The notes under the pieces: generated by a model
Databases searched by the model: none
What the model was told of the DNA's origin: nothing
What the model saw: only the letters and a program-made list of their open reading frames with translations
NCBI RefSeq assembly: GCF_013114835.1
Contig: NZ_JAAVLW010000006.1
Coordinates: 314,001 to 378,000, forward strand
From: Bradyrhizobium archetypum
GTDB taxonomy: Bacteria > Pseudomonadota > Alphaproteobacteria > Rhizobiales > Xanthobacteraceae
Length of the DNA: 64,000 nucleotides
Direction of reading: 5' to 3'
Part shown: positions 44,338-51,777 of the stretch, in pieces
Position numbering within the stretch: position 1 is the first letter of the stretch
Layout of the letters: the number at the start of each line of letters is the position of its first letter
Program-made: the position numbers and the translations under genes

Positions 44338-45531
44338 CTAAAACACTCCCGCCAGCTCTTTCGCGCCGGGCTTGCCGGAGTTGAAATCCATGCGCTCGTC
44401 GGTTACGGCCAATAGTTTCGCCACCGTGTTGTGACGGATCGCGACGGGGTTGCGCTCGTAACCGCCACGCTGGAAGAAATTCGAGGTCGGCACCCGCTCA
44501 CGCATCGCTTGCGGCATGGTCACCATGTCGAGCCCGGTGCCGTCGCCGGTCAGGTTCATCATTTCGAGTTCGGCGGCGGTCAGCGGCCGATTGTAGCCTT
44601 TGGCGCGCGCGAAGATCACCGACGTCAACAGCTTGTGCGTCTGCAGCATCGGCCCGACGTCGATGTCGAGCACCATGGCGTGCACAGCCCAGCCTTGCGG
44701 CGTATTGGCGAGTTTCTCATGCTCGGACCAGGTGTCCGGCACGGTGCGCGTGAACGCCACCATCCGTTTCAGCACGGCAAGCTTGTGATCCATCGTCTTG
44801 CGCGGCGCGCCCGAGAGCGTCGCGGCCCTCGCCGTCAGTTCCTTGATGAATTCGTGGCCCTGCTCGGCGAGCAGTTCGACACTGTTGGTGGTGAGCAACT
44901 GATTGTAGCCGATCGCGGTCGAGATCGCGCGCGAGCCTGGCTTCGCGGGATTGAGCCCCGACTGCATGTCGTAATTGCCGCTGCCGCCGGTCTCGAACGA
45001 ATAGACCCGCACCGCCTGCTCACGCGTCAGTCCGGCCGCGAGCGCGTAGCGAGCATAGGCACGCTTGAACTCGATTTCGGTGGCGGGACGCTGCGGCACG
45101 AACTGAAAATGGTCGGCGGCGGCCTTGAGGAAATCGGCGACCACCGGCAGCGGCTTGCGCTCGCGCGGCGGCGCTTCTTCCTCCGGCTCCGGACTGACCG
45201 GGCGCTTCGGACCGGTGTAGACCGGCGGCTGCGTCAGCACGTAGTCGTCGAGCGTAATAGCCTGGCGCTCGCGACGCTTGGCGTTGCGGCCCTTACGCTT
45301 TTCCGAGATCGCAGCCCAATAGGCGCCGGCCTCCTCTTCGAACGCGGCGCGCGCTTCCTGATATTCCTTCAGCTTGCGGCGATATTCGGCCATCGCCTGC
45401 GGCGAGGCCGCCTGCGCCATGGCGTCGGCGGTTGAGGGAGGGAGCAGCTCCGTGGCCACGGCAGGCGGCGCACTCGCGAGCAGCGCGAGCGCAGCTAATC
45501 CGGAACCAATGCGAATCAATGGCAGGCGCAT
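44338..45531 (-). CDS. Secreted protein with lysozyme/transglycosylase-like C-terminal domain
   Basis: 397 aa. Signal peptide to about residue 27 (ends AVAT), a charged coiled-coil segment (about residues 40-95, rich in EYRRKLKEYQEARAAFEEE), a Pro/Glu linker, then a helical domain. In that domain FETGGSGNYDMQSGLNP and AISTAIGYNQLL are arranged like the catalytic Glu and the GLMQL-type motif of lytic transglycosylases. The family assignment is my inference; the active-site Glu would be the E of FETGG. Possibly a peptidoglycan-binding or -cleaving protein in the periplasm. Confidence 0.75.
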   Translation of the reverse strand: MRLPLIRIGSGLAALALLASAPPAVATELLPPSTADAMAQAASPQAMAEYRRKLKEYQEARAAFEEEAGAYWAAISEKRKGRNAKRRERQAITLDDYVLTQPPVYTGPKRPVSPEPEEEAPPRERKPLPVVADFLKAAADHFQFVPQRPATEIEFKRAYARYALAAGLTREQAVRVYSFETGGSGNYDMQSGLNPAKPGSRAISTAIGYNQLLTTNSVELLAEQGHEFIKELTARAATLSGAPRKTMDHKLAVLKRMVAFTRTVPDTWSEHEKLANTPQGWAVHAMVLDIDVGPMLQTHKLLTSVIFARAKGYNRPLTAAELEMMNLTGDGTGLDMVTMPQAMRERVPTSNFFQRGGYERNPVAIRHNTVAKLLAVTDERMDFNSGKPGAKELAGVF

Positions 45532-45623
45532 GGCACCGTTGTAGCAAGCGCGCCCGAGATGTCAGCCCCCGAAAGGCGCGACAACAGGCGCTCTTCTCTT
45601 CCTTCTTCCCTTGTGGAAGAAAG

Positions 45624-46604
45624 TCACTCCTGCTCCACGCCGCTGGCTTTCACGAGCTGCGACCATTTCTTTTCATCCTTGTCGATGAAGTCGGCATAAT
45701 CTTCCGGTGTGCCGGGCGTGATCTCGGTGCCATCATTGCCGAGTTGCTTCTTCACTTCGTCGGCGGCGAGCGCGTCGCGCAACGCCTTGTTGAGCTTGGC
45801 GACGATCGGTCGCGGCGTGCCGGCAGGAGCGGCAAGGCCGTAATAGAGCGACGCGTCGAAGCCGGACAGGCCCGCTTCGATCATCGTCGGCACCTCGGGC
45901 AACAGGCCGGAACGGGTAATGCTGGTGACCGCGAGCGCGCGCAATTTGCCGGCAGCGACATTGGTGTGTGAGGCCGGGATCGGCGCGAATGCCATTGGAA
46001 TGTGGCCGCCGAGGAGATCGGTCAGCGCCGGGCCGGTGCCTTTATAGGGGATGTGCACCAGCTTGATGCCGGCCGCACGGGCGAAATATTCGCCGGTGAT
46101 ATGGCTGGCGGTCCCGGCGCCGGCCGAGCCGAAATTGACCTTGTCGGGATTGGCTTTGGCATAGGCAATCAATTCGGCGACGGTCTTGGGCGGAAACGAC
46201 GGATGCACCACCAGCGAATTCGGCGCGTTGCCGATCATGCCGATCGGTGCAAAATCCTTGCGCGGATCGTAGCCGGGATTCTTGTACAGCGAGGGACCGA
46301 TCGCCAGCGTGCCGGTGTAGCCCAGGAGCAGCGTGTAGCCATCCGGATCGCTTTTCGCGACGGCCCTGGTGCCGACGGTGCCGCCGGCCCCGGGACGGTT
46401 ATCGACCACGACTTTTTCGCCGAGCAACTCGCTCATCTTGTCGGCAATGGCGCGGCCGACGATCGAGGTGCTGCCGCCGGGCGCGAATGGAATGACCAAG
46501 GTAATCGCGCGGGCGGGATAGGTCTGGGCGCGCGCTGGATCGATGGCTACGCTCGCACCGAGCAGTGCAGCGGCAACACACAGGCTCTTGATCCACGTGA
46601 ACAT
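45624..46604 (-). CDS. Bug/TctC-family tripartite tricarboxylate receptor
   Basis: 326 aa. Signal peptide to about residue 26 (ends ARAQ), then the family start YPARAITLVIPFAPGGSTSI and the conserved VVDNRPGAGGTVGTRAVAKS and HIPYKGTGPALTDLLGGHI motifs. It binds a small carboxylate in the periplasm; no TctA/TctB permease adjoins it, as usual for orphan Bug proteins. ATG 46604 has GGGAG about 10 bp upstream. A 17-bp palindrome upstream (46715-46731) may be its operator. Confidence 0.9.
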   Translation of the reverse strand: MFTWIKSLCVAAALLGASVAIDPARAQTYPARAITLVIPFAPGGSTSIVGRAIADKMSELLGEKVVVDNRPGAGGTVGTRAVAKSDPDGYTLLLGYTGTLAIGPSLYKNPGYDPRKDFAPIGMIGNAPNSLVVHPSFPPKTVAELIAYAKANPDKVNFGSAGAGTASHITGEYFARAAGIKLVHIPYKGTGPALTDLLGGHIPMAFAPIPASHTNVAAGKLRALAVTSITRSGLLPEVPTMIEAGLSGFDASLYYGLAAPAGTPRPIVAKLNKALRDALAADEVKKQLGNDGTEITPGTPEDYADFIDKDEKKWSQLVKASGVEQE

Positions 46605-46714
46605 GACAAGCGCGCTCCCAGGAATGTTCTTTTTGTTGGACGCCATCGTCGCTGAAACAAGTACTATTCGCAAGTTGACTGCCGGACCAGGCGCTCGTCA
46701 TCGTGAACCGTCAT

Positions 46715-46731
46715 ATCTCACATGGTGAGAT
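46715..46731. promoter_or_regulatory. 17-bp palindrome ATCTCAC-ATG-GTGAGAT upstream of the Bug gene
   Basis: Perfect 7+3+7 inverted repeat in the 152-bp interval between the Nudix and Bug genes, about 110 bp upstream of the Bug ATG. Size and symmetry suit a dimeric repressor such as an IclR, GntR or LysR type regulator, none of which is encoded nearby. Regulator unknown. Confidence 0.45.
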
Positions 46732-46756
46732 GAATGTGTCGCTCACGACGACGGTC

Positions 46757-47386
46757 TCACCTCCACGCAAACACCGGCTGCTCCAATTCCGCCACCCGTG
46801 TTTCCCGCCCAGCCAGCACCTCGGCAAATTGATAGATCAATGCCGCGGTCGGCGCGTGGATGTGCTGGCCGGCATGGCGAAAGCGGATCACCCGCCGTGT
46901 GCTTTCCGGGATGGTGGTGAAGCTGAAGACGTCGTTTCGTTCGATGTCCTCGAGCGCGACGCGGTGCACCGAGGCGACCTCCGCTAGATTAAGAACAATA
47001 TCGGCACTGGCGCTAACCCAGACCACCACCGGCGTGATCAGATAGCCTGAGCGCGTCGGATAATCGTCGAGCAGGCCCAACACATCACCCTCACTCAAGT
47101 TCACGCCAAGTTCTTCGTGAAGCTCGCGCAGCGCCGCCCGTGTCTGCGTCTCGCCCGGGTCGCAGCGCCCGCCCGGCAGCGCCCATTGAGCAGCATGCGA
47201 GCGCAAGTTCGCCGCGCGGCGGGTCAGAAGAAACGACGTGCCGCCGCCTGCCTCGGCCTCGGTGAGGGCAATGGCGACCGCGGCGCGCTTCAGCCCGGAT
47301 GTCGTCTCAGCCGATGGTGAGCGCGTGAACGCCGCGCAGAGGTCTGCAATATTCCCCCGTGTGGTATCGTCAAATGACCAGGCCAT
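46757..47386 (-). CDS. Nudix hydrolase, CoA pyrophosphatase-like
   Basis: 209 aa. An intact Nudix box GGRCDPGETQTRAALRELHEELGV follows ALP, and the preceding LLTRRAANLRSHAAQWALPG is the NUDT7/CoAse-type signature. It probably hydrolyses CoA or acyl-CoA to 3',5'-ADP and phosphopantetheine. ATG 47386; it is divergent from the PaaI thioesterase gene, with an 80-bp interval. Confidence 0.88.
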   Translation of the reverse strand: MAWSFDDTTRGNIADLCAAFTRSPSAETTSGLKRAAVAIALTEAEAGGGTSFLLTRRAANLRSHAAQWALPGGRCDPGETQTRAALRELHEELGVNLSEGDVLGLLDDYPTRSGYLITPVVVWVSASADIVLNLAEVASVHRVALEDIERNDVFSFTTIPESTRRVIRFRHAGQHIHAPTAALIYQFAEVLAGRETRVAELEQPVFAWR

Positions 47387-47465
47387 CCTGCTTGACTACA
47401 ACACCGGCGCATCAGATGAAATGATCCGGACAGCATGACAGACCGCAGAGATCGGAAGGCACGAC

Positions 47466-47891
47466 ATGACGGCCAAGGCCGCGGACAAGCTCAAATCCGA
47501 CGGCTGGAAGATCGTCGAAACCACCGGCTTCCTGCACCTGATCGGCCCCTTGTGGCAACGCGTCGTCGACGGCAACCATGAATACGCGCTTCTGACCGAG
47601 GACAAGCACCACAACCGGCGCGGCCTGGTGCAAGGCGGCGTGATCATGACGTTTGCCGACCGCACCTGCGGCATGACCGCCCGCTTCGTCTCCGGCAAGC
47701 CGACGCTGGCGACCGTGCAGCTCGATACCCACTTCGTCGAGGCCGGCAAGATTGGAGAGGTTTTGGTGTCGAGGCCGCACGTGGTGCGCTCGACCCGCAG
47801 CCTGATTTTCATCACGACGGAAGTGACCGTCGACAAGCGCTGTATCGCGATGGCGAGCGGTGTGTTCAAAATACTGAAGAGCGAGGGTTGA
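47466..47891 (+). CDS. PaaI-family acyl-CoA thioesterase
   Basis: 141 aa, single hotdog domain. The helix motif HHNRRGLVQGGVIMTFADRT carries the catalytic region (HNRRGLVQGG and Asp), and TVQLDTHFVEAGKIGE is the beta-strand signature. Likely hydrolyses short or aromatic acyl-CoA. AAGG lies near the ATG. Divergent from the CoA-pyrophosphatase-like gene, so the pair may act together in CoA-ester turnover. Confidence 0.9.
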   Translation: MTAKAADKLKSDGWKIVETTGFLHLIGPLWQRVVDGNHEYALLTEDKHHNRRGLVQGGVIMTFADRTCGMTARFVSGKPTLATVQLDTHFVEAGKIGEVLVSRPHVVRSTRSLIFITTEVTVDKRCIAMASGVFKILKSEG

Positions 47892-47910
47892 TAGTCGTCG
47901 CCCTTACCCC

Positions 47911-47991
47911 GTCATTGCGAGGAGCGAAGCGACGAAGCAATCCATATTTTCTTTGCCGAGAGATGGATTGCTTCGCTTCGCTCGCAATGAC
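47911..47991. repeat. Palindromic intergenic repeat (GTCATTGCGAG ... CTCGCAATGAC)
   Basis: 81 bp with a perfect 11-bp terminal inverted repeat and an inner GAAGCAATCCAT/ATGGATTGCTTC stem, together forming one long hairpin with the loop ATTTTCTTTGCCGAGAG. A common Bradyrhizobium interspersed element type (recognition, not search). It lies between PaaI and the aldo/keto reductase gene. Confidence 0.75.
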
Positions 47992-48039
47992 GAGACCCAG
48001 CCGCTATGCTGTTCGGTACGCACTATGAGGACCCACCCC

Positions 48040-49062
48040 ATGCAATACCGCCAACTCGGCCGCAGCGGCCTGAAGATTTCGCCGATCTGTCTGGGCACCA
48101 TGATGTTCGGCGGTCCGACCGACGAGGCGACGTCGTCGCGTATCATTGCGAAGGCGCGCGAGGCCGGCATCAACTTCATCGATACCGCGGACGCCTATAA
48201 TGACGGCCAGTCCGAGCGGGTGGTCGGCCGCGCCATTTCGAACAATCGCGCGAGCTGGATTCTCGCGACCAAGCTCGCCAACCAGATCGGCGACGATCCC
48301 AATCGCGGCGGGCTGTCGCGGCGCTGGGTGATGCAGGCGGCGGACGAAAGCCTGCAGCGGCTCGGCACCGACTTCATCGACATCTACTATCTGCACAAGG
48401 AGGACCACGCGACGCCGCTGGAGGAGACGGTGCGCGCGATGGGCGATTTGATGCGCCAGGGCAAGATCCGCTATTTCGGCGTCTCGAACTACCGCGCCTG
48501 GCGCGTCGCCGAGATCTGCAACATCTGCGACGTCAATGGCATCGACCGCCCAATCGTCAGCCAGCCCTATTACAATGCCATGAACCGCATGCCCGAGGTC
48601 GAGCACTTCCCGGCTTGCGGCTATTACGGCCTCGGCATCGTGCCCTATAGCCCGTTGGCCCGCGGCGTGCTGACCGGCAAGTACAGGCCGGATGCCGCGC
48701 CGGACAAGGAGACGCGCGCCGGCCGTGCCGACAAGCGCATGATGCAGACCGAGTGGCGGCCGGAATCGCTGCAGCTCGCCCAGGAGATCAGGCGGCACGC
48801 CGAGGCCCGCGGCATCACCGCCGGGCAGTTCGCGGTTTCATGGGTGCTGAATTCGTCCTTCGTGAGCGGGGTGATCGCCGGCCCCCGCACCGAGGAGCAA
48901 TGGGACGATTATATCAAGGCGCTCGACTACCGCTTCACGGCCGAAGACGAGGCGCTGATTGATCGCCTGGTGGTGAGCGGGCATCCCTCGACGCCGGGGT
49001 TCAACGACCCGGCTTATCCGATCGAGGGGCGGCGGGCACGAACGGATGGCCGCGCCCAATGA
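48040..49062 (+). CDS. Aldo/keto reductase
   Basis: 340 aa, AKR TIM-barrel. The catalytic tetrad Asp, Tyr, Lys and His lies in FIDTADAYNDGQSE, LATKLAN and DIYYLHKED. The NADPH-binding C-terminal region is SGVIAGPRTEEQWDDYIKAL. Substrate not determinable (AKR11/12-like bacterial group). ATG 48040 has GAGGA about 9 bp upstream; ATG 48025 is an alternative. Confidence 0.92.
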   Translation: MQYRQLGRSGLKISPICLGTMMFGGPTDEATSSRIIAKAREAGINFIDTADAYNDGQSERVVGRAISNNRASWILATKLANQIGDDPNRGGLSRRWVMQAADESLQRLGTDFIDIYYLHKEDHATPLEETVRAMGDLMRQGKIRYFGVSNYRAWRVAEICNICDVNGIDRPIVSQPYYNAMNRMPEVEHFPACGYYGLGIVPYSPLARGVLTGKYRPDAAPDKETRAGRADKRMMQTEWRPESLQLAQEIRRHAEARGITAGQFAVSWVLNSSFVSGVIAGPRTEEQWDDYIKALDYRFTAEDEALIDRLVVSGHPSTPGFNDPAYPIEGRRARTDGRAQ

Positions 49063-49178
49063 CCGGATCGGGCGGCCGTGCGCGGACCAACTACTTGGCG
49101 TTGCATCAAGGCTGCAGCGCTCGGTAACCGGATAGTAACCTCGCCCGTGGAAACTTCCCTGTTCAGGTGGAGGTCCAT

Positions 49179-49427
49179 GTGGCGGACGAGCACAGAATAG
49201 CACCGCGGCGTCGGCTGTTGAAGTCGGGCAAGATTTCGTTTGGCGGCGGCGCCGCCATCGATTGCACGGTCCGCAATCTTTCCGAAACCGGCGCCGCGCT
49301 CGAGGTGATTTCGCCCGTCGGCATTCCCGAGCGCTTCACGCTGGTGATCGAGGCCGACCATATCCATGTGCCGTGCCGCGTCGTCTGGCGAAAAGAGACG
49401 CGGATCGGGGTCCACTTCGAAACCTGA
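49179..49427 (+). CDS. PilZ domain protein
   Basis: 82 aa, a single PilZ domain. The c-di-GMP-binding RxxxR (RIAPR, residues 6-10) and NxSxxG (NLSETG) motifs are both intact, and VVWRKETRIGVHFE closes the barrel. It probably acts as a stand-alone c-di-GMP receptor. The start is taken as GTG 49179, with GGAGG 5 bp upstream; GTG 49167 is in frame but overlaps that Shine-Dalgarno. Confidence 0.85.
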   Translation: MADEHRIAPRRRLLKSGKISFGGGAAIDCTVRNLSETGAALEVISPVGIPERFTLVIEADHIHVPCRVVWRKETRIGVHFET

Positions 49428-49504
49428 CCGGCGCCGCCACGCCGTGCGCAGCACGCGGCCGCGCACGACAAGTCGCTGACAGCGCGAGTTCCGGACTCGA
49501 CGAC

Positions 49505-49795
49505 TCAGTGCCTGGATTCGAGACTGACGATCACGCCTGTAGGTTCGGGCTCGTGCGGCGACAATTTCGTCAGCGTCTCATCGCTCCAATAAGCAAGGTT
49601 GACGATCATGCCGACGGACGATTCCGGCTTGGAGGCCTCAGCCGGCTCCAGGACGTTCAGCCCGCCGCTGTCGAGAAAGAATGTATGATCCCCAAACATG
49701 CTGGCCAGTTGCGGGACCACCGGATGGTCGTCGGGAAGCGCTTGGGCTTCGAATTGCATCAGAGCGCGTTCCACCTGTGCCGAGTTCAATTTCAT
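49505..49795 (-). CDS. Hypothetical small soluble protein
   Basis: 96 aa. N-terminal helix (SAQVERALMQFEAQALPDDH), a strand pair around FGDHTFFLDSGGLNVLE and an acidic end (PHEPEPTGVIVSLESRH). No family recognised. AAGGAG lies 7 bp upstream of ATG 49795, so translation is well supported. It sits in the stress-gene region; a near-match EcfG motif (GGAAC-N16-TGTT, minus strand, 50022-50046) lies about 225 bp upstream. Confidence 0.75.
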   Translation of the reverse strand: MKLNSAQVERALMQFEAQALPDDHPVVPQLASMFGDHTFFLDSGGLNVLEPAEASKPESSVGMIVNLAYWSDETLTKLSPHEPEPTGVIVSLESRH

Positions 49796-50130
49796 GCACG
49801 ACTCCTTGCTTCGCTTTTGGTTGGTTGAGGACTGCGCGACGGCTGACCGCACGCGGCTGCTTCCTGCGAAGGATACGAAAGGCATCAAGCAGAGTGTCTG
49901 ATCCTGATTGCTCGTCCCCCGACCAGCATCGTGAGCTGGCTCGCAGGTTCGCCTTCAATTCCGCGAGCACCGCGAATTGAATTCGGGACAATGGTGCCTC
50001 TTTGGGCCCGTTCAACCCGGCAACAAAATTAAATTCGCAATGTTCCGCAGAAAGTCGCTGTTTGAAAAAATTTGCGGGCAGCGACGGGAACAACATTGCA
50101 GGCGCTGTTGGCATCGCGGAACCGCAGCCG

Positions 50131-50319
50131 CTATCTGCCGTCGGGAATGGGATGCCGCCTCGCTAATTCGTCCAGCGACAGATGCGCCTCTTCGTCGCTC
50201 AGCGCAAAACGAACGATGACATCCTGGCGGCTGATCTGCCCCCAAAGCCCGTCTGACGACCATTTCTGCGGCATCGGCCCACGCAGGCCTTCGACCCAGA
50301 CAAAGTACCATTCGGTCAT
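50131..50319 (-). CDS. Hypothetical small protein (62 aa)
   Basis: 62 aa, Trp-rich N-terminus (MTEWYFVWVEGLRGPMPQKW), then SRQDVIVRFALSDEEAHLSL and a basic end. Soluble; no family recognised. GAAGAGG is 6 bp before the ATG. It is divergent from the DUF892 gene, and the EcfG-type promoter at 50343-50368 lies in the shared interval but points away from it. Confidence 0.65.
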   Translation of the reverse strand: MTEWYFVWVEGLRGPMPQKWSSDGLWGQISRQDVIVRFALSDEEAHLSLDELARRHPIPDGR

Positions 50320-50342
50320 CGCAGCCTCTTCGGTCTTGGACC

Positions 50343-50368
50343 GGAACCAGATGCGTCGCCGCTCCGTT
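50343..50368 (+). promoter_or_regulatory. EcfG-type general stress promoter (GGAAC-N17-CGTT)
   Basis: GGAAC(C) at 50343-50347, 17-nt spacer, CGTT at 50365-50368, on the plus strand, 118 bp upstream of the DUF892 gene. Both elements match the consensus of the alphaproteobacterial EcfG sigma factor. Function inferred from motif and from the stress-type downstream gene. Confidence 0.6.
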
Positions 50369-50486
50369 GGAAGGACATTGCAGGCCTGGACGCAAACAGC
50401 GCGCGGCCCGTACCGGTATTCATCCGGGAAAACGACAGGGCCACTGCCGGCAATCGCACACGCATCCTTACAGGAAGGATTTCGTC

Positions 50487-50981
50487 ATGGAAATCAGCCA
50501 TTTCAAGGACATGTACCTTGCCGAGCTGCAGGAATTGGTCAGCGTCGAGGACCAGCTTGCGGAAGCGTTGTTGCGCATGGCGGCAGCCGCATCTCACCCG
50601 GCGCTGAAGAACGCGCTAGTGGATCACCATGCGGAGACGATCGCGCAGAAGGATCGCCTTGTAGCCATTCTTAACCAGCATGGCGTGGACCCGGCGGCGC
50701 ATGTCGACCAGGCCATGGAGGCACTCATCCGTGAAACCCGGAAGATGCTCGGCATACTGGAGGGCGACGATCTTCGCGACGCGGGCCTGATCGCGTCGGC
50801 CCAGAAGCTCGAGCATTATGAAATCGCCGCCTACGGCTCGGCCGCAGCGCTCGCGGGCCAGCTGGACCTGCGCAACGACCAGGCGATGCTGCACGCCAGC
50901 CTGGAGGAGGAGAAGGCGGCGGATGCGCTGCTCACCGAGATCGCCAAGGGCGAGGTGAACCCGGACGCGCTGGCGGCGTGA
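50487..50981 (+). CDS. DUF892 ferritin-like protein (YciE/YciF family)
   Basis: 164 aa, four-helix ferritin-like fold of the DUF892 family. MEISHFKDMYLAELQELVSV and EDQLAEAL carry the first metal-ligand helix, and QKLEHYEIAAYGSAAALA the third. YciE/F proteins are stress-induced di-iron proteins of unclear biochemistry, part of stress regulons in many Proteobacteria. AGGAAGGAT precedes ATG 50487, and an EcfG-type promoter lies 118 bp upstream. Confidence 0.92.
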   Translation: MEISHFKDMYLAELQELVSVEDQLAEALLRMAAAASHPALKNALVDHHAETIAQKDRLVAILNQHGVDPAAHVDQAMEALIRETRKMLGILEGDDLRDAGLIASAQKLEHYEIAAYGSAAALAGQLDLRNDQAMLHASLEEEKAADALLTEIAKGEVNPDALAA

Positions 50982-51077
50982 GGCGGCGGAACAGAACGCA
51001 GCGGCTGACCTGACCGGCTTGAACCTTTTCCGGCCCGACAACGACAATCGGGATCATCGGATAGAGGGATGCCGGTC

Positions 51078-51368
51078 ATGAATTCGCCAGAGCCAGTTGC
51101 ACGGCCTGCATTGCAGGGCAGCCCTGCCCGTCGCATTGCGGTCGCGGTCATGCTCGGCGGGCTGATCTTTATGACGCTGTGGATCATGATGTTCAGTATG
51201 GTCACGTCACTGTTGATCGGCGCCGGTTGCTGCGTCGTGATCGTTGCCGCGAGCTCCGCATCGGACATGATCGAAATGCTGCTCGATGCAGTGGCCGCCG
51301 TCCTGTTCGGCGTCGTGGCCGTCATCGCGGCGATCTTCGGTGCGATCTTCAGCGTGTTCGGGTTTTAA
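51078..51368 (+). CDS. Small membrane protein, hypothetical
   Basis: 96 aa with two hydrophobic segments (about residues 21-57 and 65-95) that are almost continuous, and a short basic N-terminal tail. Rich in Ala/Val/Met. Family unknown. GAGGG lies 9 bp before ATG 51078; ATG 51069 overlaps that site and is less likely. It is convergent with another small membrane protein gene, 8 bp apart. Confidence 0.7.
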   Translation: MNSPEPVARPALQGSPARRIAVAVMLGGLIFMTLWIMMFSMVTSLLIGAGCCVVIVAASSASDMIEMLLDAVAAVLFGVVAVIAAIFGAIFSVFGF

Positions 51369-51376
51369 AGACAAAC

Positions 51377-51667
51377 TCACCCGCGATCTTCGCCCTCGCG
51401 AGGCTCCCTGAAATGCGGAGTGGCCGCCTCGTCATGACCGCTTCGGCTGCTGAAGAACATCAGAGCCATCAGGCCGCATCCGATCAGCAGCGAGAAGAAA
51501 GTGCCAAGCCCGAGCGCGATCCAGCCATGCACGCTCATCGGAACGTCGCTGCTGGCATTCCAGACGTACGCAGCGCAGACACCTGTGACGACAAGCAGAG
51601 CGGCAAGTACACTGAGCAAGATGATTTGACCTGCGCCGATCTTGGCTCTTCCTGAGGATCGCGGCAT
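51377..51667 (-). CDS. Small two-TM membrane protein, hypothetical
   Basis: 96 aa. Basic N-terminus (MPRSSGRAK), TM1 at about residues 13-35 and TM2 at about 47-71, and an acidic/basic C-terminal tail (HDEAATPHFREPREGEDRG). Family unknown. A near-match to the EcfG -35 element (GGAAC with GGTT at 15 nt) lies about 30 bp upstream on the minus strand. Convergent with the gene at 51078. Confidence 0.65.
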   Translation of the reverse strand: MPRSSGRAKIGAGQIILLSVLAALLVVTGVCAAYVWNASSDVPMSVHGWIALGLGTFFSLLIGCGLMALMFFSSRSGHDEAATPHFREPREGEDRG

Positions 51668-51777
51668 GGCACTTACTCCAGCTTACGGCGAACCAATCGG
51701 ATTGGGCGTGTTCCGTTCGTAACGCAACGCGACATGCGGAGCTGAGTTCCTGTCTGGATGGGCAAGCAATCCGCCGG

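Noticed and set aside
49128..49160. GTAACC direct repeats upstream of the PilZ gene as an operator
   Set aside because: Only two short copies, not conserved-looking and not placed like a known operator.
50085..50136. GGAAC-like sequences near 50085 and 50115 as further EcfG promoters
   Set aside because: The -10 elements do not match (TGTT at wrong spacing, or CGTC) and no gene lies downstream in the right orientation.
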